Assembly: GCF_032854445.1 (NCBI RefSeq)
Contig: NC_088297.1
Span: 1,776,639-1,840,638, forward strand
Direction of reading: 5' to 3'
DNA from: Liolophura sinensis
Lineage: Eukaryota > Mollusca > Polyplacophora > Chitonida > Chitonidae
Length of the DNA: 64,000 bases
The notes beneath the pieces were generated by a model. That model ran no database searches. It saw nothing but the letters and a program-made list of their open reading frames with translations, and was not told the origin of the DNA. Positions 45,682-56,602 of the stretch are shown here, piece by piece (position 1 is the stretch's first letter; every line of letters begins with the position of its first letter). A program made the translations under genes and the position numbers.

Positions 45682-46219
45682 TTAGTACTGTGGGTTGGGA
45701 AATGAAACCGTCTTCCCGCAGATTATTCCTTCACCAATCACGGCGACGGCTTTAAGTAGTGTGGAACCGCCACTGAAATCTGAGGTTATTCTCACGTTTT
45801 CTGAGGTGCTCAGTTCATGTAAATGCACGAAGACTTCTTTGTGTGAGACCCAGTTAAGCAGCTTTTCACCCTCCACAGTCCCCCCTATGGGAGTCATCCC
45901 GTCGGATAACCCTAAGATGGGGGCACGCTCTTGGAGTATTATGAAGGTATTTCTAGGAACGGTAAGGACTAAGCGGCCCGTGACTTCATTCAATCCCATT
46001 CAATATGTCCTTGTCCAGCGTACAGACATTGTAGTAGCCCTACGGCACTTCAACACGTTTGCCCTCAAGCAAGAAGCCCACTCCGGAGGGGATATTCACC
46101 CAGGCCGGGTAGAATGTTATCTCACGAAGGGCGGTTTTAAGGCGGCCGTCGAGGTTGTTAAGGGCATGAGGCAGCGTGTGCTGTGCCCCATTTACAGTGT
46201 CAGTCAATGTGATGAACAT
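45682..46219 (-). pseudogene. Polinton gene: putative minor capsid-type protein
   Basis: ATG at 46219. The frame is cut by a TAG at 46040-46042 and a frame change near 46000, then continues to 45682. The second part has a TGRL.L..P...I...ERAPILGLSDG pattern, which I associate with minor structural proteins of Polintons and related elements; the assignment is tentative. It is divergent from the neighbour at 46230, the two starts being about 10 bp apart. Confidence 0.6.
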
Positions 46220-46233
46220 CTTAGCCACGATGA
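46216..46233. promoter_or_regulatory. divergent start region
   Basis: The two likely ATGs, 46219 on the minus strand and 46230 on the plus strand, are back to back with 10 bp between them. Promoters must therefore lie inside the opposite coding regions. Confidence 0.5.
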
Positions 46234-47492
46234 ACAGCGAGGCTTACAGGTTCAATAGAGAGGCCACTTACAAGGCCGGGGCATTTCATAGTATCCAAAC
46301 CCACGCAGAGCAGCTCACGCGATTTGACATCTACATCGATGAAAAGAAATCCTTACCAGTCCAGTTCACAGATGTATTGGCCAAGTACCGGCTGCCAAAG
46401 ATAACCAGCAATGACATTGTTCGGGTCTGGAACACCAATCCTATGCAATTCTGGCAGAACCAAGTGAACTTCGCGGTCTGGTGCGCAACCACGGGCTGTG
46501 GCGTCTCTGCAAAAGACTATCTTCTCTCCCCCGACCAACGAATAAGGGCCCTGTACACGTTCCATGTGTATTACAAAGATAGGCGGATCTTGGAAGAGAT
46601 CCAGGCCCCCTACCGCAAGACAGACCGTGGGCGACATTCAAAAACTCCTACGACAAGAGAGCCTATGAGAGGATTTGTAGGGAGTTCCGCGTAGATAAGC
46701 ACACAGACTGGAGGCGCAGGGGGGTGAATCACGGCCTCGGAATGGCATATTACTATGTCACGAGAACGGGCTACAGCCCCATTGGCGATGAGACCTTCGA
46801 TCCGAGCAGGATGTCGTTCTCTAGAAAGCCTACAGCGCTCCACGTCGACTACATCGAGCAGGACGCCGAGGAGGCTTGGGCGTCGTTCATTGTCGACACA
46901 TCCCAAGGATTCACGCAGCCGGGCGTAGAGCGCCTAAACAATTCCATCCGGACATACGTGTGGGCTATTCTAGGCGCCTAAGCGCAAATAAGGGCGCGTA
47001 TTCTAGGCACGGGCACAGCCTTCGACGCGCAAAAACAGTTTGCCGCGAACGTTGAATACGCTATTTCCTCTCCAATCCACCTTCCGTCTGCTATCAAAAA
47101 CTACCAGGACGTGCTACGGTATGCCGGGAGCGCTGTAGACTGTGTATGGCATAGGCCTATATATGGCCCCCAGCGACATGCTTCTGCAGATCGGCCATGT
47201 GGCGAACTACAACAACAAAATCGTCGTGGCCACAGAGGACCAGAAGCTAGGCGCCAATGAGGGTGTGAACGCTAAAGTGCCGCCCACTTTGCACAAGCGC
47301 GCACCTTCCCACGGGATCGTTGAGCCACAAGAAAGCGTCCCACCACCCACCGCGCGCGTTCAGCATGTTGCAGCCGCCGGAGGCAAACAAGAACCCCTAT
47401 TTCCAAAGCAAAAGAATCACGATGCGGAGAAGACAGCCATCGTCGTCGCTGGGGTTGGTATCAGCTTACTGCTGCTGTTGACTATGCGTTAA
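46230..47492 (+). pseudogene. Polinton gene: conserved large protein with C-terminal membrane anchor
   Basis: Begins MNSEAYRFNREATYKAG. The frame shifts near 46610, meets TAA at 46979-46981 and shifts again near 47145. The last part contains YGIGLYMAPSDMLLQIGHV and ends in a 15-residue hydrophobic segment (VVAGVGISLLLLLTM). I recognise this as a conserved Polinton gene of unsettled role, perhaps a penton-like or minor virion protein. It is convergent with the gene on the minus strand and overlaps its end by 27 bp. Confidence 0.7.
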
Positions 47493-48815
47493 ATACTTGC
47501 GAACAGCCACGAGCATTAGGCCACCTACTGCGACGACTAGAGCCCAGACATTATCGGCCAGCCACCCAGCCGCTTTCCCGAGAAGGTTCAATAGCCAGGA
47601 CACGATACTGCCAATAATACCCGGAATCGCAGCGGCAGCCTTCCCAGCCAGCTTGCCAAGAGCGCGCGCCAGGGACTGGAGATGCTTTTTGACCCATCCT
47701 TTTAGACCACGCCCGTCGGATGGAGGTGGCGCTGGCTGGATGCCCCGCCGGGCCCGCCAGCCAGCGCCAACTTTATCACTAGCCCCAGTGTCGAGATGGC
47801 CATCCCAATTGCCGTGAGAATGGAGACCACGGTTATTCCCTGCTCCCGGAAGAGTGTACGGACGCGCTCAGCCAGAGTGGTATCCTTGTGTAGGATGCGA
47901 TCGATCGTCTGCTTGATGCGGTGTATTTGCGTGCGCAGGGCTTCGGCCGTTAAAGAGGCTGCTTCCAGCCGGGCCACCCTCTCGTCCTCGAGATTCCTTA
48001 TTCGGTCTGCGAACCGGCGCCTGGGGGAATTCATCAATGGCCTCCTCCAACTTCTGTTTTTGTTTTGCGATGTCCTTATCGAGACTTGACAGCTTGGCGA
48101 GGTTATTCGCGTGTTCGCCTTTCGAGGTGTGCAGTGCCTTGTCAAGCCCCAGAAGTTCACGCATGGGATGAGGAGGGTCGTTTATCGCTTCAGGAGCCCT
48201 CTTGACCTCACTATCGGTCAAGCTTGTTTCCATTATGTGGACAGCATCAGCGGCCTTTTTCGCTGGTTGGCTTAAATCCTTCAGCTTTATGGTATCTACA
48301 TCAGCGGCCGCGGCATCGAGTTCTGAACTCGCTGTCTCCAGGGCTGCGACTTTTGCCGGAGGCAGTGATTTCTGTTTTCTGTTTTTCATTCTGCCTTCTC
48401 CTTTCCAGTCTACAAAGTCCATCCCCTCCGCATCCTTAAAAACCCTTCTCCCTCCATTCTTGGCGATTGTTTTGAGGGCTAGCGGTTTGCCAGTTTGTTC
48501 GTTGGTGAGTTCCAGTTTTGGGTAGTTCACAAGTCTCAGACGCTCATCGACAAGCATAAACTTATTTTCTTCGTTTAAACGGAGTGGGGTAAGGTTAGGA
48601 TACCAATCATCCTTCGCCATGATTTTGAAATAAGACTTCACGGCGTTCTGTATTACCCTTGGTTTTTGGTCTTCGTAGATCGTACCCAATATTGGTGTCT
48701 TGGGAACAACGTCACCTGTAAAGAGAGAGGTCTGTTCGACGTCGTCGTCATGGGCATTGTTGTAGTCCTTTTGGGCGTCGTCGAACGCCGGATTACCAAA
48801 GTTTAAGTCTGCCAT
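47466..48815 (-). pseudogene. Polinton gene: long coiled-coil and membrane protein
   Basis: ATG at 48815 (MADLNFGNPAFDDAQKDYNN). The N-terminal half is soluble with a charged helical segment (LDKDIAKQKQKLEEAIDEF). A second helical stretch (LTAEALRTQIHRIKQTIDR) leads to hydrophobic ILTAIGMAISTLGLVIKL, and a third part in another frame has IIGSIVSWLLNLLGKAAG. Frame changes near 48030 and 47740 split it. The element type carries such a gene regularly; its function is unknown to me. Confidence 0.7.
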
Positions 48816-48839
48816 AATCCTCGTATTGAACATTCAAGG

Positions 48840-48876
48840 TATACCTTGAATACACAAGGTATGCCTTCAATACACA
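48840..48876. repeat. short palindromic direct repeats in capsid promoter region
   Basis: Immediately before the capsid gene, the words caaggtataccttgaatacacaaggtatgccttcaatacacaatgtatgcat carry three related copies, the first palindromic (aaggtatacctt). Between two divergent genes this is a candidate regulatory site. Confidence 0.5.
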
Positions 48877-50162
48877 ATGTATGCATACGGACGCAGGCTA
48901 AACCCCTTCAGAACACTCCGTAAGTCTCTCAGGGTACAAGGTGTACGGCAGTCCTTGGTCGTCACCAATAACCCGAGTACGATCGACCAGAATCAACAAC
49001 TCTTGGTCCGCTTCCTTAACCTCGGCCCAAATGACGTCATTGCGCCTGGTACCGTGCGCTTGGCCTTCTCGATCACGATCAATTCAGGAGACTCGAACGC
49101 CACAGTGGTCGGGAAGCTCGGACGCGCAGTAGTCAAGAAAACCACGATCAGAATCAGCGGGAATGAAGTAATGTCCATCGACGACTCTGATGTGTTTCAT
49201 TGCTACGGCGACTTATGGCTGACCAAAACGAACTGCAGAATGCGGCCTACCAAGGCATCGGCAGCGAAAACATGCTTAAACTTCGAGACGAAGCGGAGGA
49301 CGCAAGTAAAGAAGATGCTGGAGAAAATGCCATCGCTCGCGCCTTTGGCAACCGGTTCCACATCCCGCTAGACTTTGAGCTTCAAGATATCCACATGCCA
49401 TTCTACCAGAGTGCCTTGGCCGACCGACTGGAGTACGAGCTGACGTTCAACGATTACAGTCGGGTCATCCAGAAAACAGGCGATGGCGACGCGACTTACA
49501 CCATCTACAACATTAGCCTGGAGTTCGATATGGTCACCGATGAGGAGCTCGCTAGACAGGTCCGCACCCAGTTTGCCGGGGGCGTCTCCATTCTGTATGA
49601 TCGCGTCCTCCGCCACCGAAAGTTTGTGAAGGACAAGTCTGATACTCTCTGGAACATAAACCTGAACACGCCCGCGAGAGCAATAAAGGGCATCTTCATG
49701 CTGTTCGAGGCTAAAGGAACCCCGTGGGAGAGGAAGACGAAATACTTCTACAACCCGAAGATCACCAAAGTAGAAGTCCCAATAGAAGTTGTCCCCAATC
49801 AGCTGTACAGCCAGGGCATGCGGGCGTACCAGCAATGGGACGAGGTCCAGAGGTTCTTCGCCAGCTCACCCCTACGAAAGCGGGACCCTGAGGTGGACAG
49901 GGTCGTAAAAGACTTAGGCCTGGCAGACGTCTCCCTGGAAGAGTTCTTGACGTCCAAGCACGCCTTCTGGCTTGACCTTCGGCCAAGCGACGATGACGAG
50001 CTGCATGCCAGTGGGAGGCGCGTTCTGAACGCCAGCGAGGGGATTACGATACAGGTGACAAGAGAGAGAGAAGCTCCCGGGGTGTTGAACGTATATCACT
50101 ATGTGATCATGGACGCAAAGCTGCACATCCAGAATGGTAGATTCGTTAGCGCGCTTTATTGA
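48877..50162 (+). pseudogene. Polinton major capsid protein (double jelly roll)
   Basis: About 428 residues, near the usual length. The N-terminus (MYAYGRRLNPFRTLR) is basic; strands with FLNLGPNDVIAPGTV and GNEVMSIDDSDVFHCYGDLW follow. A one-base frame change near 49222 moves to the second frame, which holds FHIPLDFELQDIHMPFYQSA and the second jelly roll to ITIQVTREREAP. In the family it forms trimeric hexon-like capsomers. It overlaps the ATPase start by 29 bp. Apart from the frame change the gene is well preserved. Confidence 0.88.
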
Positions 50163-50749
50163 TCACGCCCACTGCGCGATCATCTGTGGGCAGACAAACT
50201 GCGGCAAACCAGTCTTTGTGCTGGACCTCCTTGAGGGCCCTTTCCTCGGTTTCTTTCATCACATTGTGATCCTGTGCCCCACTGTTAAGCATAACGAGGC
50301 GTACCGGCGGCGATGGATACTGTCTGACCCTAAAATCTATTGTTTTGACCCCGGCGAGCGGCTAAACGACTGCCTGAGAGCTTTCTACAGATTGTTCGAG
50401 GGGGAGCCCACCCTATACATCATCGATGATTGTAGCGCGTCGGACGCGATGAAGAAGAAACAAAAAAATGCTGTCATTCATGGCTTTCTTGGGCCGTCAT
50501 GCAAAGCAAGCCGTCTGGGTCCTCACTCAGAAATACAACGCCGTCCTGAAAGACTTTCGCGAGCAGACAAGGTGGGTGGCTTTATTCTACTGCAAACATC
50601 AGCACTAGCTCAACAAATGCCTGGAGGAGAACCACATCTTCGAGGGCGAGAGCGACAAGGCAGAGGTTCGACAGAAGCTTAAGAACAATCCGCATTCTAA
50701 GCTCCTGCTAATGACTGACACGCCCGCCACATCTAAGATTATATATTAG
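50134..50749 (+). pseudogene. Polinton genome-packaging ATPase (FtsK/HerA, A32-like)
   Basis: Walker A region reads GQTNCGKP: the Ser/Thr that normally follows the Lys and binds magnesium is Pro. Walker B is LYIIDDC. A frame change near 50500 and a TAG at 50606-50608 interrupt the C-terminal half; the last frame ends at 50749. In the family it would pump element DNA into capsids. At about 200 residues the length is usual, but this copy looks inactive. Confidence 0.85.
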
Positions 50750-50774
50750 ACGTAGACGCCCCTACGTATTAATA

Positions 50775-51179
50775 ATGGATACCGACGAGCTTATAGACGA
50801 GATTCTGGGCGCAGAGGAGGAGCCCGGCCCCAGCCAACAGCCCAGCCAACAGCCCGATCCCAGCCAACATGCACGGCAGCTCAGGGATAGGCTGGCGGCA
50901 CTTGCGGTGGGTGGGCAGGTCAAGCGATATCTGGGAAAAGACGTAACAGCCGCTGAGATCGACGCCATGAGCGACGAAGACGTTGAAAGGCTGCACTCCC
51001 GGTACGAGGCAAAGCTCGGTGCGCGGGTGGTTAACGGTCTCGGAGGTATATTCTTGAGATCATATGTAAGGGCGGCCAGCTGGCTCCCACCAATCCCACC
51101 CAAGAATCGACCAAGGCTCATGGAACAGCTCGCCATCGACCCATTTGTTGAACAGGCGCTTAGCAGTGCTAGCTGCTAG
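50775..51179 (+). pseudogene. Polinton gene: conserved acidic protein, unknown
   Basis: 134 codons from ATG at 50775: acidic start (DELIDEILGAEEE), a Ser/Gln/Pro spacer with repeated QQPSQQP, then a helical part and a C-terminal DPFVEQALSSASC. The frame ends at TAG 51177-51179 but stays open beyond it for about 60 codons with Cys and His residues, so the TAG may be premature. Confidence 0.65.
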
Positions 51180-51291
51180 CTATACTACTGCTATGGTAAG
51201 TACTTGGCACCGTTAACCATGTCGCTGACCACTACTGAGCACTGCTCATTTGAACACCACTGCTGTCCTAGAAATGATGATCCAGAGGAAC

Positions 51292-51738
51292 ATGAGTACA
51301 ACGAATCCGGAAGGCCCGAAGGAAGTGAAGAGGGTGACAGTGGATCCTACGAATGACAGCCCTGCGAAGAATCCCCAAAAAGTCGCTGCGGGTAGAGCGG
51401 GTGCTGCAGCGATAAAGGCCAAGGCTAAAAAGCTCAAGGACGAGCTTCGCGAGGCAAAGGCTGCTTTGATTGGCGATTCCACCAAGAAACAGCCGGATTC
51501 TACGAAGAAACAGCCGAAGGAACCGGATTCTACGAAGGCACCCGACTGGAGGGCGCCCCAGGCGTTATTAGGCGCTGGCAGCCATACAGTGCTAGTGTTG
51601 CTACGCGTGTGGCGCAGCCGCTATACAGCACGAGGTGGAGATATTACGCCGCATGCAGCACCGCAAGAAAAGAATCTCCATTTGAATATACGTCGCGATC
51701 CTTTCTATATAGAGCAGCATGTCTACTCCACCCAGTGA
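51292..51738 (+). CDS. Polinton gene: small basic protein, unknown
   Basis: Likely ATG at 51292 (MSTTNPEG). Lys/Ala-rich helical stretch NPQKVAAGRAGAAAIKAKAK followed by three DSTK(K/A)-type repeats. The overall charge suggests DNA or core binding. It overlaps the next gene by 20 bp. Confidence 0.55.
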   Translation: MSTTNPEGPKEVKRVTVDPTNDSPAKNPQKVAAGRAGAAAIKAKAKKLKDELREAKAALIGDSTKKQPDSTKKQPKEPDSTKAPDWRAPQALLGAGSHTVLVLLRVWRSRYTARGGDITPHAAPQEKNLHLNIRRDPFYIEQHVYSTQ

Positions 51739-51958
51739 CGGAAAAGTGCTAGTCAACGCGGTCTACCACACCGCTGTGGTCTCTCTCCTGGCTACTGGGT
51801 ACGCTCGTCTCGGTCAGATGTTCCTGAAAGGAGCCCTCCCGAAGCTGGACTTAACACCCCGTGACGTCGGCATGGTCATTGCAGAAGTAGGCCTTTCCAT
51901 GTTTTCGAAGGACCTGCTAATTAAGCAAGGGCTCCTTTCTCCCAATATAATAAAGTAG
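51719..51958 (+). CDS. Polinton gene: small membrane-associated protein
   Basis: 79 codons, intact. It contains VYHTAVVSLLATGYARLGQM and GMVIAEVGLSMF, two amphipathic or weakly hydrophobic segments. Ends 2 bp before the next ATG, as in a compact transcription unit. Confidence 0.7.
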   Translation: MSTPPSDGKVLVNAVYHTAVVSLLATGYARLGQMFLKGALPKLDLTPRDVGMVIAEVGLSMFSKDLLIKQGLLSPNIIK

Positions 51959-51960
51959 TA

Positions 51961-52410
51961 ATGGCCTCCATCGCAATGATGTTGGGCGGCGCCCTCGTAA
52001 ACGCTTTGGCCTTCAGCGGGAGCAGCTATATGTTTTCGATGCTGAGGAGTTCCGGTGTTGACGAAGAGAGGAGGCGCCATGATCGCGCTGTAGAGCAGCT
52101 CCAAGCCGCCCAGGAAAAATGGGCACAAAAGCACACTGAGCGCTTGGACTGGATCAACGATGAACTCCGCCGCTAGGGACACGCTATCCATACGTTCCGG
52201 GATGTCGACGCTGCAATCCGCGAGTATTCTAGGGTCACGGGCAAAACTCTTACACGCGACGCACGCGACGCACTGCTGGGCTCAGAGCCACAGCTCTCCG
52301 ATTTCTATGTGCCTAGTGAAGATCAAAAACACCGCGAGATGACCTTTGTCATCCTGGGAATGTGTGTGGTTGGAGGTTTAAGTTACGGAATCGCAAAACT
52401 CACCAAGTAA
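51961..52410 (+). pseudogene. Polinton gene: small protein with two hydrophobic segments
   Basis: One reading frame of 149 codons broken by TAG at 52174-52176. The N-terminal half has MASIAMMLGGALVNALAF and then a charged helix (RRRHDRAVEQLQAAQEKWAQ). The C-terminal half ends with FVILGMCVVGGLSYGIAKL, a membrane segment. Confidence 0.7.
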
Positions 52411-52422
52411 TCCGAACTGACT

Positions 52423-53134
52423 GTGCCGGAGTCACCATCGAGCTCCTTGCCTGGCACGATCTCTCCTCGCCTGATCAAGCGGGGACTCCTTCAATGGCCG
52501 AAACTTCTCCAAGTTGACCCTGGGCGCGAGTTCATGGGTGCAGTGAGCCACCTGCTGGCCAAACACGATGTCACAGTCCGCCGAGGCCGCGTGGATATCC
52601 ACCGAGACCAAGGCATAGTGGAGCGTTTTAACCGTACTCTGGCTGAGCGGCTCTTTGGACATCAGTACGCCCAGGAGATGCGCCTCCCCCCCCTCCCCCC
52701 CCCGAACATCGGTCTACTAAATGGGTGGCTCGGCTGCCCTCTGTTGTGGCCGCTCTGAATAACGAGACAACGAGACTGATCGGTAAAAAGCCGAAAGACG
52801 CCATCAAGGCAAAAGGGGTGCCTCATAGGCCTTCCTCGGCGGTTCCAGGTCGTCCCGTTGGACTTAATGAGCGGAAGATCCCCGAGGGTGTTGGCGTTCG
52901 TTATCTCTATCAGCCTGGAGAGCTGGAGAGCTGGAGGGCGGTCGCCGTCGCGCGACTGATCCTGTCTGGTCTCTAGAGATATATCGGTTTGGGCGCTCCG
53001 TCACAAAGCCTATTGAACCCGTGCTGTACTATCTATACGATACGTCGGTTGGCCCGCGAAGGGGATTCGTTCGTGAGGAGTTGCTTATAGTGCCTCCCGA
53101 TACTCAGCTTCCCCCGGATGGGGTTCTACGGTAG
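52423..53134 (+). pseudogene. Polinton retroviral-type integrase, N-terminally truncated
   Basis: The first frame has VDPGREFMG (second catalytic Asp of D,D-35-E) and DQGIVERFNRTLAE (catalytic Glu). The N-terminal zinc domain and the first Asp are absent: the gene begins right after the previous stop. Frame changes occur near 52690, inside a C-rich run, and near 52925, where an 8-bp word gagctgga is tandemly duplicated. The C-terminus (PVLYYLYD, REELLIVPPDTQLPPDGV) is well kept and overlaps the polymerase end by 9 bp. Confidence 0.88.
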
Positions 53135-56104
53135 TTCCTCAATGTCCCATCGAGGAGCCGCATGGCCATAAGCCAAGGTGTCGACACCATCTTCGGCGAT
53201 CCAGCGCTTACTATCGAAAAGGGACAGTGAAACCTTATTCAGGTGATGTCCGTAGATATGGTGGCGCTCTGATCGCAGCACGTCCATACCGTTTCGGAAG
53301 ATCTTTTTCTCGAAGAGGGCCTCTTTGTACTGCTTATGGCGGATGCGCTTTTCCACAACTCCCTTTTTCATGCCCTTGGCCTTCTAAATGTTAGCTCCAC
53401 CTGCCTCCAGAATGGAATACATCTTGGAGCGCAGACCAATGTATTCGGCGATCTGCCGCCCCGCGCACTCGTCCTTCAATTTCCCCAAGACCTTCATATT
53501 TGCTACGCTGTGCAGGGGGTGGTCTTGTGGGTAATCTGAGATGTCGTACAGGGTTGCATTCTCAGCTATGTCCCTATAAACATCCTCAGTCTGAATCTCG
53601 AGTAGCAGACTAACCGTGTCAGTGTAGAGGAGCTGGCAGCGCTCTCCGTACTGGGCCTTCATGTGGTTGTAGTAGAAGTCGTACATCAGGTGCTTTGAGA
53701 GATCTAGAATGCTCATGCCCACGTAGATAGGTCGGTTTAGGACTAGACGGGTCTTGTGCATCTGAATCGCTGCGAAGTTATCATCAAATATGTTAGCCCG
53801 TGCGAAGCTCGGGCTGGCTATCAAGCGTCGGAGCTTGTCGTCTTCTCCAGAGCGTACCAGCTTGACGTCCACACGCTTCCGAAGGTTCTCCATAGTTTTT
53901 CCGAAGACCGAGTTGTTCAATAGCTTGTACAGGTCCTTCTCAAATTTACTCGCGGCCGTTTTACAGAGCTCAGTGTTCATCCTGACATAGGTTTCCATCC
54001 AAGGGCTCTGGGCGAATCTCAGGGCCCGATAAACCTTTGTCAGACGCATTCCCAGAGATAGATACAGCTGTAGGTTCGGGTAGTGCAGGACGTACCGTTC
54101 CTTGTTACGGAGGTTGGGGACCAGCTTTTCGACCTCGGTAGACCTGCCGAGAAGGCCGTGCTGATAGCCTGACATCCACTCCTTCTGGACCACCAGAGGC
54201 TCCGGGGCTAATGGGTAGCTGTTATGTGCGTTATGTAGGCCGGCCGGATACTCCAGGTCGACCTCGAGGATGTAACCGGGAGGACTGCCGTGGGGGTGGG
54301 TGGCAATCGTTTCAACGAGACGCCGCGCGTCATCTACCCACTGGAAGCCGCCCGTTGGAAGAAACTGACTCATAGCCCAGCCATATAGATTATTGGCTTC
54401 TAGGTATTGGATATAGCTGTTTGGACTTTCGGGGTTGTATCCCTCCACCTGCGGATTATTGGTTTTGGCGTGTCGCTTACCTAGCATTGAGATTCCTCCT
54501 CGCAACCCCTTCTCAATGAAGAGATGTTGGTCATAGTCGGTCAACAGCTCCAGCTCTACCCCGGTCTTCTTGAACAGCGCATCCTACGAGAGACCTGGGC
54601 TCGTAAAGTAGTGAGCAGGGTCCAATCCATACTGCCATAAACAAGTCCTTCCAGAAGGCCTCAAACACATCAGCCATCAGGAGCACGTCTGTGGCGGCAG
54701 TAACAGGTCTGTGTAGTCTCCCAGATTGGTGCAGTCCTTCCATATCTGTAGGCGACGGCGGCGGGCCTTCAACCTTCTGGTCAGAGCCTCGAAGTCGGCA
54801 TATATGATGAACGGAACCGGTAGCTGTTTGTGGTGGTTTGAAATGTTAACTTATTTTCCCCCTCTGGGGCATTTCCACCCTCACCACCGTCTTGTCAATC
54901 CCTCGGCATTCCGGTTTATGCGCCTCGAGCAGGTCCTCCCTTTTGTAACCATGTAGACAGCGCTCGCAGAAGTGTTTGCGATTTGGCGCCTTAATTTCTT
55001 GGAACAGGAGACGGTTGAGATCTTTTATCCACGTATAATGGAATTTGCCTGCCTTCCCAATCAGCAGCAGATTTATTTCGGGGCGTGTCGCCGGGCTGCT
55101 TGCTGAGACGATACACGATCACACCCTTGTCCCACCCGAACACCGAGGTCGTTCTTTTCCTCCACTTTAGGATCTGAGAATTGTGCGTGGGGCCGTCGAT
55201 CCCCCCAAAGTCATAACCATCATTGGTGGGATACTTTGTTGGTCTGTGAGGGCCCCGGGCGGCTGGAAATAAGGCAGACCGGAGTGCCCATTGGAGGCAG
55301 TCGTCGTCTTTGTTCTTCACGTTGATGACTGCTTTCTTGTTATTCACAGCTGCAGGTAGGGGGATGTAGGACCCACCTCTCAGCGGTTGACACCTTGCAA
55401 TGTTAAACTAGAGTGTTTGCACGCTATTGACAACCCCACCCTGACCATCGCTGTGTCCATTTTTTCCAGCACCTCATGGATGGTGGGGAAGGCCTTATCT
55501 AGAGCCCCGTCAATGTCACCAACCTCTAAGAGGGCCTCCTGTTTGCTGTGGAGTACTGGGCTGGTATACTCTTCACTGCCATCGGCGTTGCCCTTTCGCA
55601 ACTGAACCCTGAGGCCTAGTTGGAACTTAACCCCGTTGAGTGCCAGGATCTCTTCTTCTAACTACTGGCGAATAATGGCTCGAAGGCTACTGCGTCCGTC
55701 CAAACACCTTCGGGCACGTTCATCTGCCAGACACGGAGGAGATTCCTTATAACCCTGCCGATGTTAATGAATTCTAGTTTCTTTTCGGCTAGCAATTCAT
55801 CCAACTCCTCGTTACTGAGGAGGTTCTTGACGTCTTGCTTCAACACCTCGTTACTGAGGGGGTTCTTGACGTCTTGCTTCAACTCCTCGTTTCTTCGGGA
55901 GTTCTTGCTGTCTTGCAGCCGCTTCCACTCACCCACAGCCGTTCTATACCTGTCGAGGATCCGCTGCAATCCTTCCAAGGCATTGCGGGACCGTGGGTAC
56001 TTGGGCCGCACACCTAGGAGCGTCTCAAACTCCTCCCGTAGTGCTCGTGCTTTTTGATGATGTTTCATTGTACGCGCTGTTATACCAACATCATCGTTAT
56101 ACAT
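53126..56104 (-). pseudogene. Polinton protein-primed DNA polymerase B, copy A (internal deletion)
   Basis: Reads from a coiled-coil N-terminal region (about 56.1-55.66 kb) through an N-terminal conserved block (VINVKNKDDDCLQWALRSA near 55.3 kb) to palm, thumb and C-terminus at 53126. Relative to copy B about 0.77 kb is missing at 54740, removing much of the exonuclease and zinc part. Palm motif A has YLEANNLYG, where Asp is usual. Motif C reads YTDTVSLL with Val (codon 53612-53614) in place of the second catalytic Asp. TAGs at 55662 and 53384 and several frame changes add to the damage. Confidence 0.9.
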
Positions 56105-56602
56105 ATTGACAGTGATTCTCTAATAGGAAATTTCGATAGCCACCAGCCGTTTGAACTCGTCCAAGAAAGCCTTGCGCCTCCGCTGCCTTTCACACGTCTG
56201 GACATTATTATATCCGCAGGCCACGCAAAGCGAAAATCGGTTTTTAACACCCGGCCTACAGCTAATACATGGCTGGGTGCCAGGACTCTTTGGCAGACGG
56301 GCTAGGTGAACCCCGCAGTACTCCCCCAGACAACTCTTACCACAGAGCTCCGTGGGACCGATGAGAAGCCACTGGCAATTATTGCGACCCTTTGGCATGT
56401 TGTTGTATTTATTGGAGTATACCTGGTGCGATGGGTATGTCTAATACAACTCCAGATGGGGCTGGGGACCTCTATTTGCCAAGGGGAGGGTGTGCCAGAA
56501 CCCTCCTTCCCTATGATTATATCTTTTCACGAGAAGGGGCTGCAGGCCTCCGTTTGCCAAATGGAGGGTGGCCCAGAACCTATTCTCTGTATACTACTTG
56601 GG
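54214..56602 (-). repeat. tandem duplication unit A (polymerase end of element)
   Basis: Begins gggtagctgttatgtgcg and ends cagaacctattctctgtatactacttg. Unit B directly follows with the same start and a matching end. Unit A lacks about 0.77 kb internally. Confidence 0.9.
56120..56398 (-). CDS. Polinton small Cys-rich protein, copy A
   Basis: 92 codons upstream of polymerase copy A. Cys pairs CGKSCLGEYCGVH, CISC and CVACGY suggest two zinc sites, followed by a basic helix ERQRRRKAFLDEFKRL. It may bind nucleic acid; the family is not known to me. Confidence 0.65.
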   Translation of the reverse strand: MPKGRNNCQWLLIGPTELCGKSCLGEYCGVHLARLPKSPGTQPCISCRPGVKNRFSLCVACGYNNVQTCERQRRRKAFLDEFKRLVAIEISY

